Shown here piece by piece: positions 1-8,763 of a stretch of 64,000 nucleotides of DNA. The DNA is taken from positions 124,001 through 188,000 of the forward strand of contig NZ_JABJRA010000010.1 in the NCBI RefSeq assembly GCF_013155365.1. Reading direction: 5' to 3'. The notes below the pieces were generated by a model. It was not told where the DNA came from. It did not search any database and saw only the letters and a list, made by a program, of their open reading frames with translations. Position 1 is the stretch's first letter; each line of letters opens with the position of its first letter. The translations under genes were made by a program, and so were the position numbers. The DNA is from Nocardioides sp. zg-DK7169. GTDB lineage: Bacteria; Actinomycetota; Actinomycetes; Propionibacteriales; Nocardioidaceae.

Positions 1-1823
1 GCTCGCTGCTGTGCGTGCAGGCCACCCACCACAGCAAGGTGGCGCGCATCGACACCGCCGACGGGCGCCCGATGCTGGTGCCCTCCGAGCCGCGTGTGGA
101 GCGCGACATGAGTGCGCTGGCCGACAACACCCGCGACGAGCTGGTCGCGATGGCCGCGATCAACGAGGGCAACCAGCCCAGCTACCACGAGGCGACCGAG
201 GAGGACCTGGCCTGGGCGGTCGAGCAGTTCGCCGGCGCCGCGCGCCGCGTGCTCGCGTCGGGCGCCGACGCGATCGAGATCCACGCCGCCCACGGCTACC
301 TGCTCGGCAGCTTCCTGGCCTCCGCCGACAACCGGCGTACCGACCGCTACGGCGGCTCGCTGGAGAACCGCGCCCGACTGGCCTGCGAGGTGATCGCGGC
401 CGTGCGCGAGGCGGTCGGCGACCGGCTCGCGATCCTGGTCCGTGTCGCCGGCAAGGAGTACGGCGAGGAGGGCGCGCTCAGCACCGAGGAGGCGGTCGCC
501 GCCGCGGTGCTCTTCGAGCGGGCCGGTGCCGACGCCATCCACGTGACCGGCTGGGCGCGCAACCCGTTCCGCGACTTCACCGACGGCCCGCTGCCCTCGC
601 AGGTGGCGGCGTACCGCTCCTACGCCCGCGCGGTGAAGGCGGCCGTGACCATCCCGGTGATCACCGTCGGGCGGGTGCTGCCCGAGGTCGCCGAGGAGAT
701 CCTTGAGGCCGGCGAGGCCGACTTCGTGGCGATGGGGCGTCAGCTGCTGGCCGAGCCGGACCTGGTGAACAAGCTGCGCGCCGGGGACCGGGCACGGGTG
801 CGCCCGTGCATCAACTGCTACGTGTGCGTGGAGCAGAACTTCTGGGACGGCACGCCGCTGTGCGCGGTCAACCCCGCCCTCGGCGCCGAGGACGCCGCCG
901 ACATGGAGCCGGCCACGACGCCGCGCCACGTGGTGGTCGTCGGCGGCGGCCCCGGCGGCATGGAGACCGCGCGGGTGGCGCGCGAGCGCGGGCACCGGGT
1001 GACCCTGCTGGAGGCCGGCGACCGTCTCGGCGGCTCCGCATGGTTCTCCCAGCTCACCACGCCGGCGAACGGACCGCTGCTGGACTGGCAGGGCCACGAG
1101 CTGCGCCGTCTCGGCGTCGACGTACGCCTCAAGCACCGCGCGACCGCGCAGACGATCGCCGCGCTCGCCCCGGACGCGGTGGTCCTCGCGACCGGCGCGC
1201 ACCGCGGTCGCCCGCCGGTGCCCGGCGCCGACCTGCCGCACGTGCACACCGGCGACAGCCTGCGCGCGCTGCTCACCGGCAGCGGGGACGCCGGCGCCAC
1301 CAAGCCGCTGCTGCGCCTCGCCGGCGCCGCGGGCCGGCTCACCCGCGCCACCCGCAGCCCCGAGCTGATCCGGGAGGCCACCCGCCGCTTCCTGCCCGTC
1401 GGCTCCGGTGTCGTGGTGATCGGCGGCTCGCTGGTCGGCCTCGAGCTCGCGGAGTTCCTCGCCGAGCGCGGCAAGAAGGTCACCATCCTCGAGGAGGGCG
1501 CCCAGCTCGGCCTGCCGATGGCGATGCCGCGCCGCTGGACCGCCGTACGCCGCGCCGGCGAGCACGGCGTCGTCGCGGTGCGCGGTGCGACGGTCGTGGA
1601 GATCACCGGCTCCGAGGTCCGCTACCGGGTCGGCGAGGATGGGCCCGTCGAGAGCGCCGCGGCCGACCTGGTCGTCGTCGCCTCCGAGGTCTCCTCCGGC
1701 GCCCCGCTCGCCGAGGAGCTCACCGCCCTGGGGATCAAGACCGAGGTGGTCGGCGACGCCGGCGACGTGGGCTACATCCAGGGTGCGATCCACTCGGCCT
1801 GGCGGGTCGCCGCCACCCTCTGA
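1..1823 (+). CDS. NADH:flavin oxidoreductase / 2,4-dienoyl-CoA reductase-type protein, 5' truncated
   Basis: This is an Old Yellow Enzyme-type reductase fused to a C-terminal FAD/NAD(P) module, the architecture of 2,4-dienoyl-CoA reductase (FadH) and related enoate reductases. The reading frame is open from base 3, so the N-terminal part of the flavin barrel lies outside the window and the GTG at 15 is probably internal. Seen in order: barrel motifs (EIHAAHGYLLGSFL, RYGGSLENRARL), an Fe-S Cys cluster CINCYVC followed by a fourth Cys 12 residues on, a first dinucleotide fold (GGGPGGMETA) and a second (VIGGSLVGLELAEF). About 605 residues remain, against roughly 670 for the family. The natural substrate cannot be read; an enoyl-CoA or enoate is likely. 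Confidence 0.85.
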   Translation, partial: SLLCVQATHHSKVARIDTADGRPMLVPSEPRVERDMSALADNTRDELVAMAAINEGNQPSYHEATEEDLAWAVEQFAGAARRVLASGADAIEIHAAHGYLLGSFLASADNRRTDRYGGSLENRARLACEVIAAVREAVGDRLAILVRVAGKEYGEEGALSTEEAVAAAVLFERAGADAIHVTGWARNPFRDFTDGPLPSQVAAYRSYARAVKAAVTIPVITVGRVLPEVAEEILEAGEADFVAMGRQLLAEPDLVNKLRAGDRARVRPCINCYVCVEQNFWDGTPLCAVNPALGAEDAADMEPATTPRHVVVVGGGPGGMETARVARERGHRVTLLEAGDRLGGSAWFSQLTTPANGPLLDWQGHELRRLGVDVRLKHRATAQTIAALAPDAVVLATGAHRGRPPVPGADLPHVHTGDSLRALLTGSGDAGATKPLLRLAGAAGRLTRATRSPELIREATRRFLPVGSGVVVIGGSLVGLELAEFLAERGKKVTILEEGAQLGLPMAMPRRWTAVRRAGEHGVVAVRGATVVEITGSEVRYRVGEDGPVESAAADLVVVASEVSSGAPLAEELTALGIKTEVVGDAGDVGYIQGAIHSAWRVAATL

Positions 1824-1900
1824 GGGGCTGGGCGCCATCCCGTCCACGGACCGCGCGATCCCGCCCACCACCCCGCGTGCCCTGCGGCAGGATGGGCCGC

Positions 1901-2773
1901 ATGCCTGCGACTCCTTGGTTCAGCTCGCCCGCCGACGCGATCGAGCGGCTCGGGAAGGCGGGCTATCTCGCCGACGCCGCCACCGGCACGACGGCGTACC
2001 TCGCCGGGGCGCTGGAGAAGCCGCTGCTGATCGAGGGGCCCGCGGGCGTCGGGAAGACCGAGCTGGCCAAGGCGGTGGCGCGCGCGGCGGGGGCGGACCT
2101 GGTGCGGCTGCAGTGCTACGAGGGCCTCGACGAGGCGCGGGCGCTGTATGAGTGGAACTACAAGAAGCAGCTGCTCGCGATCCAGGCCAGCGGCCACGAG
2201 CAGGGCTGGGACCGCACCCAGGAGGAGATCTTCACCGAGGAGTTCCTGCTGACCCGGCCGCTGCTGAGCGCGATCCGGCGCGAGGAGCCGACGGTGCTGC
2301 TCATCGACGAGGTCGACAAGACCGACGTCGAGGTGGAGGGCCTGCTGCTGGAGGTGCTCTCCGACTTCCAGGTGACCATCCCCGAGCTGGGCACGATCAG
2401 CGCCGTGCGCCGCCCGTTCGTGGTGCTGACCTCCAACGCGACGCGTGAGCTGTCCGAGGCGGTCAAGCGGCGCTGCCTGTTCCTGCACCTGGACTACCCC
2501 GACGCCGAGCGGGAGCGCGAGATCGTCACCTCCCAGGTGCCCGGCCTCGACGACGCGGTCGCCGCGCAGCTGGTCGCGGTGGTGGCCCGGCTGCGCGACC
2601 TGGAGCTGCGCAAGGCTCCCTCGATCGCGGAGTCGATCGACTGGGCACGCACCCTGCTGGCCCTCGAGATCGACGACCTCGACGACGCCGCGGTCGACGC
2701 CACCCTGGGCGTCGTGCTCAAGCACGTCTCCGACACCCAGCGCGCCGTACGGGAGCTGAAGCTGCGGCGATGA
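1901..2773 (+). CDS. MoxR-family AAA+ ATPase
   Basis: A 290-residue AAA+ ATPase of the MoxR/CoxD type. It shows a Walker A motif (GPAGVGKT, residues 46-53) and a Walker B motif (VLLIDEVD, about 132-139). MoxR ATPases act as chaperones that assemble or activate metal enzymes together with a VWA-domain partner, and such a partner follows directly: the stop codon overlaps the next start by 4 bases (ATGA). The ATG at 1901 is preferred over the in-frame ATG at 1892 because a CAGGAT hexamer lies 7 bases before it, which fits a leaderless promoter. The client enzyme is unknown; the upstream reductase is only a neighbour. Confidence 0.85.
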   Translation: MPATPWFSSPADAIERLGKAGYLADAATGTTAYLAGALEKPLLIEGPAGVGKTELAKAVARAAGADLVRLQCYEGLDEARALYEWNYKKQLLAIQASGHEQGWDRTQEEIFTEEFLLTRPLLSAIRREEPTVLLIDEVDKTDVEVEGLLLEVLSDFQVTIPELGTISAVRRPFVVLTSNATRELSEAVKRRCLFLHLDYPDAEREREIVTSQVPGLDDAVAAQLVAVVARLRDLELRKAPSIAESIDWARTLLALEIDDLDDAAVDATLGVVLKHVSDTQRAVRELKLRR

Positions 2774-4221
2774 GCCTCCTCGACCGCCACCTCTCCTTCC
2801 TCGAGGCGCTGCGCGGGGCGGGCCTCCCGGTCTCCCTCGCCGAGGACCTCGACGCCGTCGCCGCGCTCACCGCCGTGACCTGGGGGGACCGAGCGCTGGT
2901 GCGCGAGGCGTACGCCGCCACGCTGGTCAAGCGCCGCTCGCAGCGCGCCACCTTCGACACCCTCTTCGACCTGTGGTTCCCGCCGCTGGTGGGCGAGGGG
3001 CATCGGGCGGGCTCGGGGCCGGGCGACGCCGAGGCCACCGGGGCCGCCGGGGAGGACGCCGGCGGCGAGGACGCTGCCGGGTCCGGCCAGGGCCACGTCC
3101 GCGACGGCGCCGCGGCACTCGAGGCGCTCCGCGACCGGGTCGTCGAGGCGCTGGGCGCGGGGTCGGACGAGCAGGCCGCCGCCCTCGCCACCGGCCTGGC
3201 CCGCGAGGCGGTCGGCACGTTCGGCTCGCTGCCCGGCGCCGGCCGCGGCATGACCGGCTGGTCGGCGTACGCCGCGCTCCAGCGGGTGGCGCCCGAGCGC
3301 CTCGTCGAGCGGCTGGTCGCGGCGCTGCTGTCCGACGCCGAGCCCGAGCCCGGCGGCGAGGAGCGGGCGCGCCGCACGGCCGCGCGACGCCTCGGCACCT
3401 TCACGGCGGCCGCGGAGGCCGAGGCCCGGCGGCGTACGGCGGAGGCCAAGGGCGCGGCCCACGTCGCGCGCACCACGGTGCGCCCCACCATCGACCAGCT
3501 GGACTTCCTCTCCGCGCGGCGCGCGGACCTCGAGGAGCTGCGCCGCGAGGTCCACCCGCTCGCGCGCCGGCTGGCCACCCGGCTGACCCAGGAGCACCAC
3601 GCGCAGCGCCGCGGCCCGCTGGACTTCCGCCGTACCGTCCGGGCCTCGCTGGCCACCGGCGGCGTACCGCTGGAGACGCGTCACCGCCCCAGGCGCCCGC
3701 ACCGCACCGACCTGGTGGTCCTGTGCGACGTGAGCGGCTCGGTGGCGAACTTCGCGCAGTTCACGCTGCTGCTGGTCCTCGCCCTGCGCGACCAGTTCCA
3801 GAACCTGCGCGCCTTCACCTTCATCGACCACGTCCACGAGGTCACCCACCACCTGCGCCCGCAGGCCGACCCGGCCGAGGTGATGGCCGACCTCGCGGCC
3901 AGTGCGTCGTACGCCGCGCTGTGGGGGCGCACCAGCTACGGCCGGGCGTTCACCCGCTTCGCCGAGGAGCACGCCGACGCGCTCGGGCCGCGCTCCTCGC
4001 TTCTGATCCTGGGCGACGCCCGCTCCAACCACGGCGACCTCGCGCTCGGCGCGCTGCGCGAGATGGCCGGCTCCGCGCGGCACGCCTGGTGGCTCAACCC
4101 CGAGCACCGCCGCCACTGGGACACCGGTGACTCCGCCGCCAGCGCGTACGGCGAGGTCGTGGACATGGTCGAGTGCCGCAACCTGACCCAGCTCTCCGAC
4201 TTCGTCCACGACCTGCTCTGA
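2770..4221 (+). CDS. VWA (CoxE-like) domain protein
   Basis: A 483-residue protein with an Ala/Glu/Gly-rich N-terminal half and a C-terminal von Willebrand A domain. The metal-ion-dependent adhesion motif DVSGSV (DxSxS) is at about residues 319-324, within VVLCDVSGSVANF. This is the usual partner of MoxR ATPases, called CoxE in carbon monoxide dehydrogenase clusters. Translational coupling to the upstream ATPase (4-base overlap) supports a two-gene maturation or chaperone unit. No Cox structural genes are nearby, so the target is not known. The gene faces the aminotransferase convergently across a repeat array. Confidence 0.85.
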   Translation: MSLLDRHLSFLEALRGAGLPVSLAEDLDAVAALTAVTWGDRALVREAYAATLVKRRSQRATFDTLFDLWFPPLVGEGHRAGSGPGDAEATGAAGEDAGGEDAAGSGQGHVRDGAAALEALRDRVVEALGAGSDEQAAALATGLAREAVGTFGSLPGAGRGMTGWSAYAALQRVAPERLVERLVAALLSDAEPEPGGEERARRTAARRLGTFTAAAEAEARRRTAEAKGAAHVARTTVRPTIDQLDFLSARRADLEELRREVHPLARRLATRLTQEHHAQRRGPLDFRRTVRASLATGGVPLETRHRPRRPHRTDLVVLCDVSGSVANFAQFTLLLVLALRDQFQNLRAFTFIDHVHEVTHHLRPQADPAEVMADLAASASYAALWGRTSYGRAFTRFAEEHADALGPRSSLLILGDARSNHGDLALGALREMAGSARHAWWLNPEHRRHWDTGDSAASAYGEVVDMVECRNLTQLSDFVHDLL

Positions 4222-4243
4222 GCGGCTCGCGCAGACACACCTC

Positions 4244-4302
4244 GTTGAATCGAGAGTTCCGCGCGTTGAGTCGAGAGTTCTTGCGCGTTGAGTCGAGAGT
4301 TC
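4244..4302 (+). repeat. Family A tandem repeat, locus 1 (3 units)
   Basis: Three near-identical units with core GTTGAGTCGAGAGTTC start at 4244, 4265 and 4287, a spacing of 21-22 bases. The first unit has A for G at the sixth base. The array lies between two convergent genes and is followed immediately by the family B array. The same core recurs at 25569, 47541 and, inverted, at 48631. No open reading frame or clear hairpin explains it. Confidence 0.85.
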
Positions 4303-4325
4303 GGGTCGTTCAGGCGCCGTCGCAT

Positions 4326-4432
4326 CACCACAAGCGCCGACTCGGCACACCACAAGCGCCGACTCGGCACACCACGAGGGCCGACTCGCGCCACCACAAG
4401 GGCCGACTCGCGCCACCACAAGGGCCGACTCG
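4326..4432 (+). repeat. Family B tandem repeat, locus 1 (5 units)
   Basis: Five units of core CACCACAAGCGCCGACTCG start at 4326, 4348, 4370, 4392 and 4414, an exact 22-base period. Units 3-5 carry GGG in place of CGC in the middle. The last unit ends 5 bases before the stop codon of the convergent aminotransferase gene. A second family B array lies at 25631-25715, again directly after a family A array. Confidence 0.88.
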
Positions 4433-4437
4433 GCGAG

Positions 4438-5637
4438 TCAGGCGCGGGTGAACACCGGGCGGAGACGCTCCAGCGCCTCCTCGATCTCGTGGCCGGGGCC
4501 GGCGAAGCTGAACCGCACGGAGCGGTGGCCGTCGACGGTGTCGAAGTCGATGCCGGGCGCCATCGCCACGCCGACGCGCTGGAGCACGTCGTGGGCGAAG
4601 GCCATCGAGTCGTCGGTGAGGTGGCCGATGTCGGCGTAGGCGTAGAAGGCACCGTCGGCCGGGGCGAGGCGGGTGACGCCGAGGTCGGCGAGGCCGTCGA
4701 GCAGCAGCCGGCGGTTGGCGGCGTAGCGCCGCACGTGGCCGTCCAGCTCGGCGTAGGACTCCTCGTCGAAGGCGGCCAGGCAGGCGCGCTGGGCAATCAC
4801 CGGCGGGCAGATCGTGAAGTTGCCGGTCAGCACGTCGACCGCGCGACGCAGCCGGTCCGGCACGAGCATCCAGCCGATCCGCCAGCCGGTCATCGAGAAG
4901 TACTTGCTGAAGCTGGAGAAGACGACCGCCTCGCGGCTGGTCTCCCACGCCGAGCGGGCCAGGTGCACGCCGCCGTCGTCCAGGCCGGCGTACTCGATGC
5001 CGTGGTAGATCTCATCGGAGATCAGCTGGATGCCGTGCTCCTCGCAGTACGACGCGAGCGCGGCGAGCTCGGCGGGCAGCAGCATCGTGCCGGTTGGGTT
5101 CGCGGGGCTCGCCACCACCAGGCCCTTGATGTCCGGACCGAGCGCGGCGACCTGCTCGACGGTGGGCTGGAAGCGGGTCTCGGGGCCGGTCGCGATCTCC
5201 ACGACCTCGCAGCCCAGGGCACTCAGCACGTTGCGGTAGCAGGGGTAGCCCGGGCGGGCCATCGCCACCTTGTCGCCGACCTCGAACGCCGCGAGGAAGG
5301 CCAGCAGGAAGCCGCCGCTGGAGCCGGTGGTGACCACGACCTCGTCGGGGGAGACCTCGACGCCGTGCATGCGTGCGTGGTGGGCCGCGATCCGCTCGCG
5401 CAGCTCCAGCAGGCCGGCGGCCGGGGTGTAGCCGAGCGGGTCCCCGGACTGCAGCAGCCGGATTGCCTCGGCGTTGACCGGGGCGGGCGCGCCGGTGCTC
5501 GGCTGCCCGGCGAGCAGGTTGAGCATGTCGCCGTGGGTGCGCTGCCGCGCCGCCGAGGCGGCGAGCAGGTCCATGACGTGGAACGGCGGGACGTTGGCGC
5601 GGCTGGCCACGCCGAAGCGGTCGTTCAGGGAGGTCAC
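4438..5637 (-). CDS. PLP-dependent aminotransferase, class I/II
   Basis: A 399-residue fold-type I aminotransferase. Seen: SPANPTGT (177-184) for substrate and cofactor contact, SDEIYH (207-212) with the cofactor-binding Asp, SSFSKYF with the Schiff-base Lys at about 245, and a C-terminal Arg motif (VRFSFAG). The GTG start at 5637 overlaps the stop of the upstream flavoprotein by 4 bases, so the two are translated together. The amino donor and acceptor cannot be read from sequence; the family includes aspartate, alanine and valine-pyruvate aminotransferases. Co-transcription behind a KstR-like operator is unexpected for such an enzyme. Confidence 0.88.
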   Translation of the reverse strand: MTSLNDRFGVASRANVPPFHVMDLLAASAARQRTHGDMLNLLAGQPSTGAPAPVNAEAIRLLQSGDPLGYTPAAGLLELRERIAAHHARMHGVEVSPDEVVVTTGSSGGFLLAFLAAFEVGDKVAMARPGYPCYRNVLSALGCEVVEIATGPETRFQPTVEQVAALGPDIKGLVVASPANPTGTMLLPAELAALASYCEEHGIQLISDEIYHGIEYAGLDDGGVHLARSAWETSREAVVFSSFSKYFSMTGWRIGWMLVPDRLRRAVDVLTGNFTICPPVIAQRACLAAFDEESYAELDGHVRRYAANRRLLLDGLADLGVTRLAPADGAFYAYADIGHLTDDSMAFAHDVLQRVGVAMAPGIDFDTVDGHRSVRFSFAGPGHEIEEALERLRPVFTRA

Positions 5638-7121
5638 GCCCCGACTGTAGGGACTCCCGCGAGCGCGGCCGCGTGGCGCCCCGCCCGGCGTCCGAAGAAG
5701 GAGCCCTCGCCGAGCTGAGTGCCCGAGGCGTAGCCCTTGCCGTCCTGGGCGATGTTGGAGGCGCAGGCGCCGGCGGCGTACAGCCCGGGCACGACGCTGC
5801 CGTCGGGGCGCTGGACCTGGGCGTCGACGGTGGTCCGCAGCCCGCCGAGGGTGAACCCGGCGTACATCGCGTGGCCCAGCCGCAGGTCGAAGACCGCCCA
5901 CGGCCCGACCGACTGGGGCGCCAGCCACTCCGGCGCCTTGTGGAAGTCGGGGTCCTCGCCGCGCGCGGCGTGCTCGTCGTAGCGGGCCAGGGTGGCGGTG
6001 ACCGATCCCGGCGGCAGCTCCAGCGCGGTCTCGAGCTCCTCGAGGGTCTCGTAGCCGTCGATGAGCGGGACGAGGGAGTACTTGGAGTACTCCACGTGCT
6101 CGCTGTCGACGATGAGGTACGCCGCGGACCCCGGCTGCTCCATGACGTGCTGCGAGGTGCGCGAGTGGTAGGAGTCCTCGGCCACGAAGCGCCGGCCCTC
6201 GGCGTTGACGATCACGCCGGTGAGCAGCCGCGACGGCGGGTAGCACGGCGCGGTGATGAACGGCTCCTCCATGTGCTTGAGCTCGGCGCCGGCCGACTCC
6301 CCGAGGCGGATGCCGAGGCCGTCGTCGTACGTCGAGCCGAGGGTGAAGAGCTTCGAGCCCAGCTGCGGGGTCCAGCGCGCGACCATCGCGGGGTTCATCA
6401 CGAACCCGCCCGCGGCGATCACCACCGCGCCGGCGCGCACCGTGCCGGTCTCCTCGAAGCGGCGCCAGGCCAGCCCGACCACGGCGCCGGCGTCGTCGAG
6501 GACCAGGTTGGTCGCGCCGGTCTCGTAGCGGACCTCGACACCGGCCTCCTCGAGACGGTCGCGCAGCAGGTCCATCACCATCTTGGTGCCCTCGGTGTCG
6601 CCGGGGACCGGCACCTTGTGGCCGCGCGGGGCGGGGCGGACCTGCTCACGGAACGGCCAGACCTTCTCGTTGCCGGTGAACATCAGCCCCTCGGTGCCGG
6701 GCTGGATGACCGCCTTCTCTGGGTAGAAGGAGCGCTCGAACTCGAAGCCGAGCGCCTCCAGCCAGTCGCAGTGCTCGACCGAGCCGTCGCAGTACGCGCG
6801 GATCTTGTCGTGCTCGGGCTCCTTGGAGACCGCGACGAGGTAGTCGTACATCGCCTCGGGAGAGTCCTCGTGGCCGGTGGCGCGCTGCACGACGGTGGCG
6901 CCGCCGAGGTAGAAGTGGCCGCCGGACATGCTCGAGGTGCCGCCGTGCACCGCCGCCCGCTCCAGCACCAGCACCCGCGCGCCGGCGCGGGCCGCCTCCA
7001 GCGCCGCGCAGCCGCCGGCGATGCCGAAGCCGACCACCACCACGTCGTACGCCGGGGCGCCGTCGAGGACCTCGGGGGACAGTACGGCGGGGACCTGGGC
7101 GCCCGCGGAGTCGCTCGTCAT
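5634..7121 (-). CDS. FAD-dependent dehydrogenase of the 3-ketosteroid dehydrogenase / fumarate reductase flavoprotein family
   Basis: A 495-residue flavoprotein. The FAD-binding dinucleotide motif is GFGIAGG (31-37) with the ribose-binding Glu at 54, followed by HGGTSSMSGG, where the family holds the cofactor. A second Gly-rich segment near the C-terminus (AGACASNIAQDGKGYASG) closes the FAD site. The family includes KstD, delta-4-(5-alpha)-ketosteroid dehydrogenases and soluble fumarate reductases. A KstR-like operator just upstream favours a steroid or related substrate; this is inference. A TAGATT box (7128-7133) lies 6 bases before the ATG, suggesting a leaderless message. It leads an operon with the aminotransferase. 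Confidence 0.85.
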   Translation of the reverse strand: MTSDSAGAQVPAVLSPEVLDGAPAYDVVVVGFGIAGGCAALEAARAGARVLVLERAAVHGGTSSMSGGHFYLGGATVVQRATGHEDSPEAMYDYLVAVSKEPEHDKIRAYCDGSVEHCDWLEALGFEFERSFYPEKAVIQPGTEGLMFTGNEKVWPFREQVRPAPRGHKVPVPGDTEGTKMVMDLLRDRLEEAGVEVRYETGATNLVLDDAGAVVGLAWRRFEETGTVRAGAVVIAAGGFVMNPAMVARWTPQLGSKLFTLGSTYDDGLGIRLGESAGAELKHMEEPFITAPCYPPSRLLTGVIVNAEGRRFVAEDSYHSRTSQHVMEQPGSAAYLIVDSEHVEYSKYSLVPLIDGYETLEELETALELPPGSVTATLARYDEHAARGEDPDFHKAPEWLAPQSVGPWAVFDLRLGHAMYAGFTLGGLRTTVDAQVQRPDGSVVPGLYAAGACASNIAQDGKGYASGTQLGEGSFFGRRAGRHAAALAGVPTVGA

Positions 7122-7131
7122 GCGAGGAATC

Positions 7132-7145
7132 TAGAACAAGTTTCA
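7132..7145. promoter_or_regulatory. KstR-type operator
   Basis: The 14 bases TAGAACAAGTTTCA match the published KstR consensus TnnAACnnGTTnnA at every fixed position. The site is 11 bases upstream of the flavoprotein start codon and overlaps its predicted -10 hexamer by two bases, a position suited to repression. KstR is the TetR-type repressor of cholesterol catabolism genes in mycobacteria and rhodococci, released by 3-oxo-cholestenoyl-CoA. No kstR gene is in the window. Confidence 0.7.
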
Positions 7146-7247
7146 GTTCTGCGCGACGGTCCCGGGCCGATGATGGTCGCGTTCCGCGCCTCGGACGTGG
7201 ATCCTCGGAGACGTCCGTCCTGCCGGCGCACGACCGTGAGGGGTCCC

Positions 7248-8756
7248 ATGAGGTTCGACGCCCATCAGCTGGACGTGTTCCTGCTGGTCGGCTCGGCGGT
7301 GACCCTCGTGGCGGTGCTGGCCGTCCGCGTCTCGCACCGCGCCGGGCTGCCCAGCCTGCTGGCCTACCTGCTGCTCGGGGTGCTGCTCGGCGCCTCGGGC
7401 CTCGGGGTCGACCTGGCCGACCCCGAGATCGCCCACGCGCTGGGCTTCGGGGCGCTCGTGCTGATCCTGGCCGAGGGCGGGCTGACCACCAGCTGGCGCG
7501 CGATCCGTCCCTCGATGGGCCTCGGGGTGGCACTGGCGACGGTCGGGGTGGCGATCTCGGTGGGCATCGTGGCGTTCGCCGGGCACCACCTGCTCGGCCT
7601 GCCCTGGCAGGTCGCGGTGCTGCTCGGGGCGGTCACCTCGGCCACCGACGCCGCGGCGGTGTTCTCGGTGCTGCGCGCCCTGCCGCTCCCGGGGCGGCTG
7701 ACCGGCGCGCTCGAGGCCGAGTCGGGGCTCAACGACGCCCCGGTGGTGGTGCTGGTCGTGCTCGTCTCGTCCGGGGCGGCCCAGGAGCACGGCGTGCTGG
7801 CCGTGGTCGCGCTGGTCGTCTTCGAGCTGGTCGCGGGCGTGCTGATCGGGCTGGGCGTCGGGGCCGCCGGCGCGTGGCTGATGCGGCGTGCGGCGCTGCC
7901 CTCCTCGGGGCTCTACCCGATCGCGGTGCTGTGCCTCGCGGTCCTCGCCTACGGCGTCGCGGTCGAGGTGCACGCCTCCGGCTTCGCCGCGGTGTACGTC
8001 GCGGCGCTGGTCCTCGGCAACGCCGAGCTGCCGCACCGCCAGGCGACCCGGTCCTTCTCCGAGGGGGTCGCCTGGATCGCCCAGATCGGGCTCTTCGTGA
8101 TGCTCGGCCTGCTGCTCGACCCGTCCCGACTCACCTGGCACACGGTGTGGCTGGCGGTGCTGGCCGGGCTGGTGCTCACCTTCGTGGCGCGCCCGGTGTC
8201 GGTGTTCGTGTGCGGCCTGGTGGGGCGGATGTCGTGGCGCGAGAGCGCGTTCCTGTCCTGGGCCGGCCTGCGCGGCGCGGTGCCCATCGTGTTCACCACG
8301 ATCCCGCTCGCCGACGGCGTGCCCGGGAGCGAGCGGCTCTTCGACATCGTGTTCGTGCTGGTCGTGGTCTACACCCTGCTGACCGGCCCGACGCTGCCGT
8401 TCGTGGCCCGGTTGCTGGGGGTCGCGCGCCCCTCGCAGGCCCGCGAGCTCGAGCTGGAGGCCGCACCCCTGGAGCGCATCGCCGCGGACCTGTTGCAGAT
8501 CACCATCGGGCCGCAGTCGCAGATGCACGGCGTCGAGGTGGGCGAGCTGCGCCTGCCCCGCGGCGCCTCGGTGAGCATCGTGATCCGCGACGGGGAGACC
8601 CTGGTCCCCGAGCGCCGTACCGTCCTGCGCCACGGCGACGACCTGCTCGTGGTGACCCCGCGCCGCCAGCGCGAGGCGACCGAGCACCGGCTGCGGCAGG
8701 TGAGCCGCAACGGGCGCCTGGCGCAGTGGTTCGAAGCGACCCGTCGCCGCGACTGA
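7248..8756 (+). CDS. Cation/proton antiporter, CPA1 NhaP2/CvrA type with TrkA-C domain
   Basis: A 502-residue membrane protein with about 12-13 hydrophobic segments, followed from about residue 400 by a soluble TrkA-C/RCK-C domain. Motifs of the CPA family are visible: TSATDAAAVFSVLR and ESGLNDAPVVV, holding the Asp residues of the transport path, and SWAGLRGAVPIV. These proteins exchange K+ or Na+ for protons, and the TrkA-C domain usually binds a nucleotide (c-di-AMP in some relatives). The ATG at 7248 is preceded by GTGAGGGG as ribosome site. Transcribed divergently from the KstR-regulated operon; I see no riboswitch in the 126-base gap. Confidence 0.85.
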   Translation: MRFDAHQLDVFLLVGSAVTLVAVLAVRVSHRAGLPSLLAYLLLGVLLGASGLGVDLADPEIAHALGFGALVLILAEGGLTTSWRAIRPSMGLGVALATVGVAISVGIVAFAGHHLLGLPWQVAVLLGAVTSATDAAAVFSVLRALPLPGRLTGALEAESGLNDAPVVVLVVLVSSGAAQEHGVLAVVALVVFELVAGVLIGLGVGAAGAWLMRRAALPSSGLYPIAVLCLAVLAYGVAVEVHASGFAAVYVAALVLGNAELPHRQATRSFSEGVAWIAQIGLFVMLGLLLDPSRLTWHTVWLAVLAGLVLTFVARPVSVFVCGLVGRMSWRESAFLSWAGLRGAVPIVFTTIPLADGVPGSERLFDIVFVLVVVYTLLTGPTLPFVARLLGVARPSQARELELEAAPLERIAADLLQITIGPQSQMHGVEVGELRLPRGASVSIVIRDGETLVPERRTVLRHGDDLLVVTPRRQREATEHRLRQVSRNGRLAQWFEATRRRD

Positions 8757-8763
8757 GGGGCCG

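Noticed and set aside
4326..4432. CRISPR array
   Set aside because: The unit is 22 bases in total with no unique spacers of constant length, and there are no cas genes in the window.
7196..7220. Riboswitch upstream of the antiporter
   Set aside because: There is only a short GGACGT/ACGTCC inverted repeat, without the conserved cores of c-di-AMP or other known ion-linked riboswitches.
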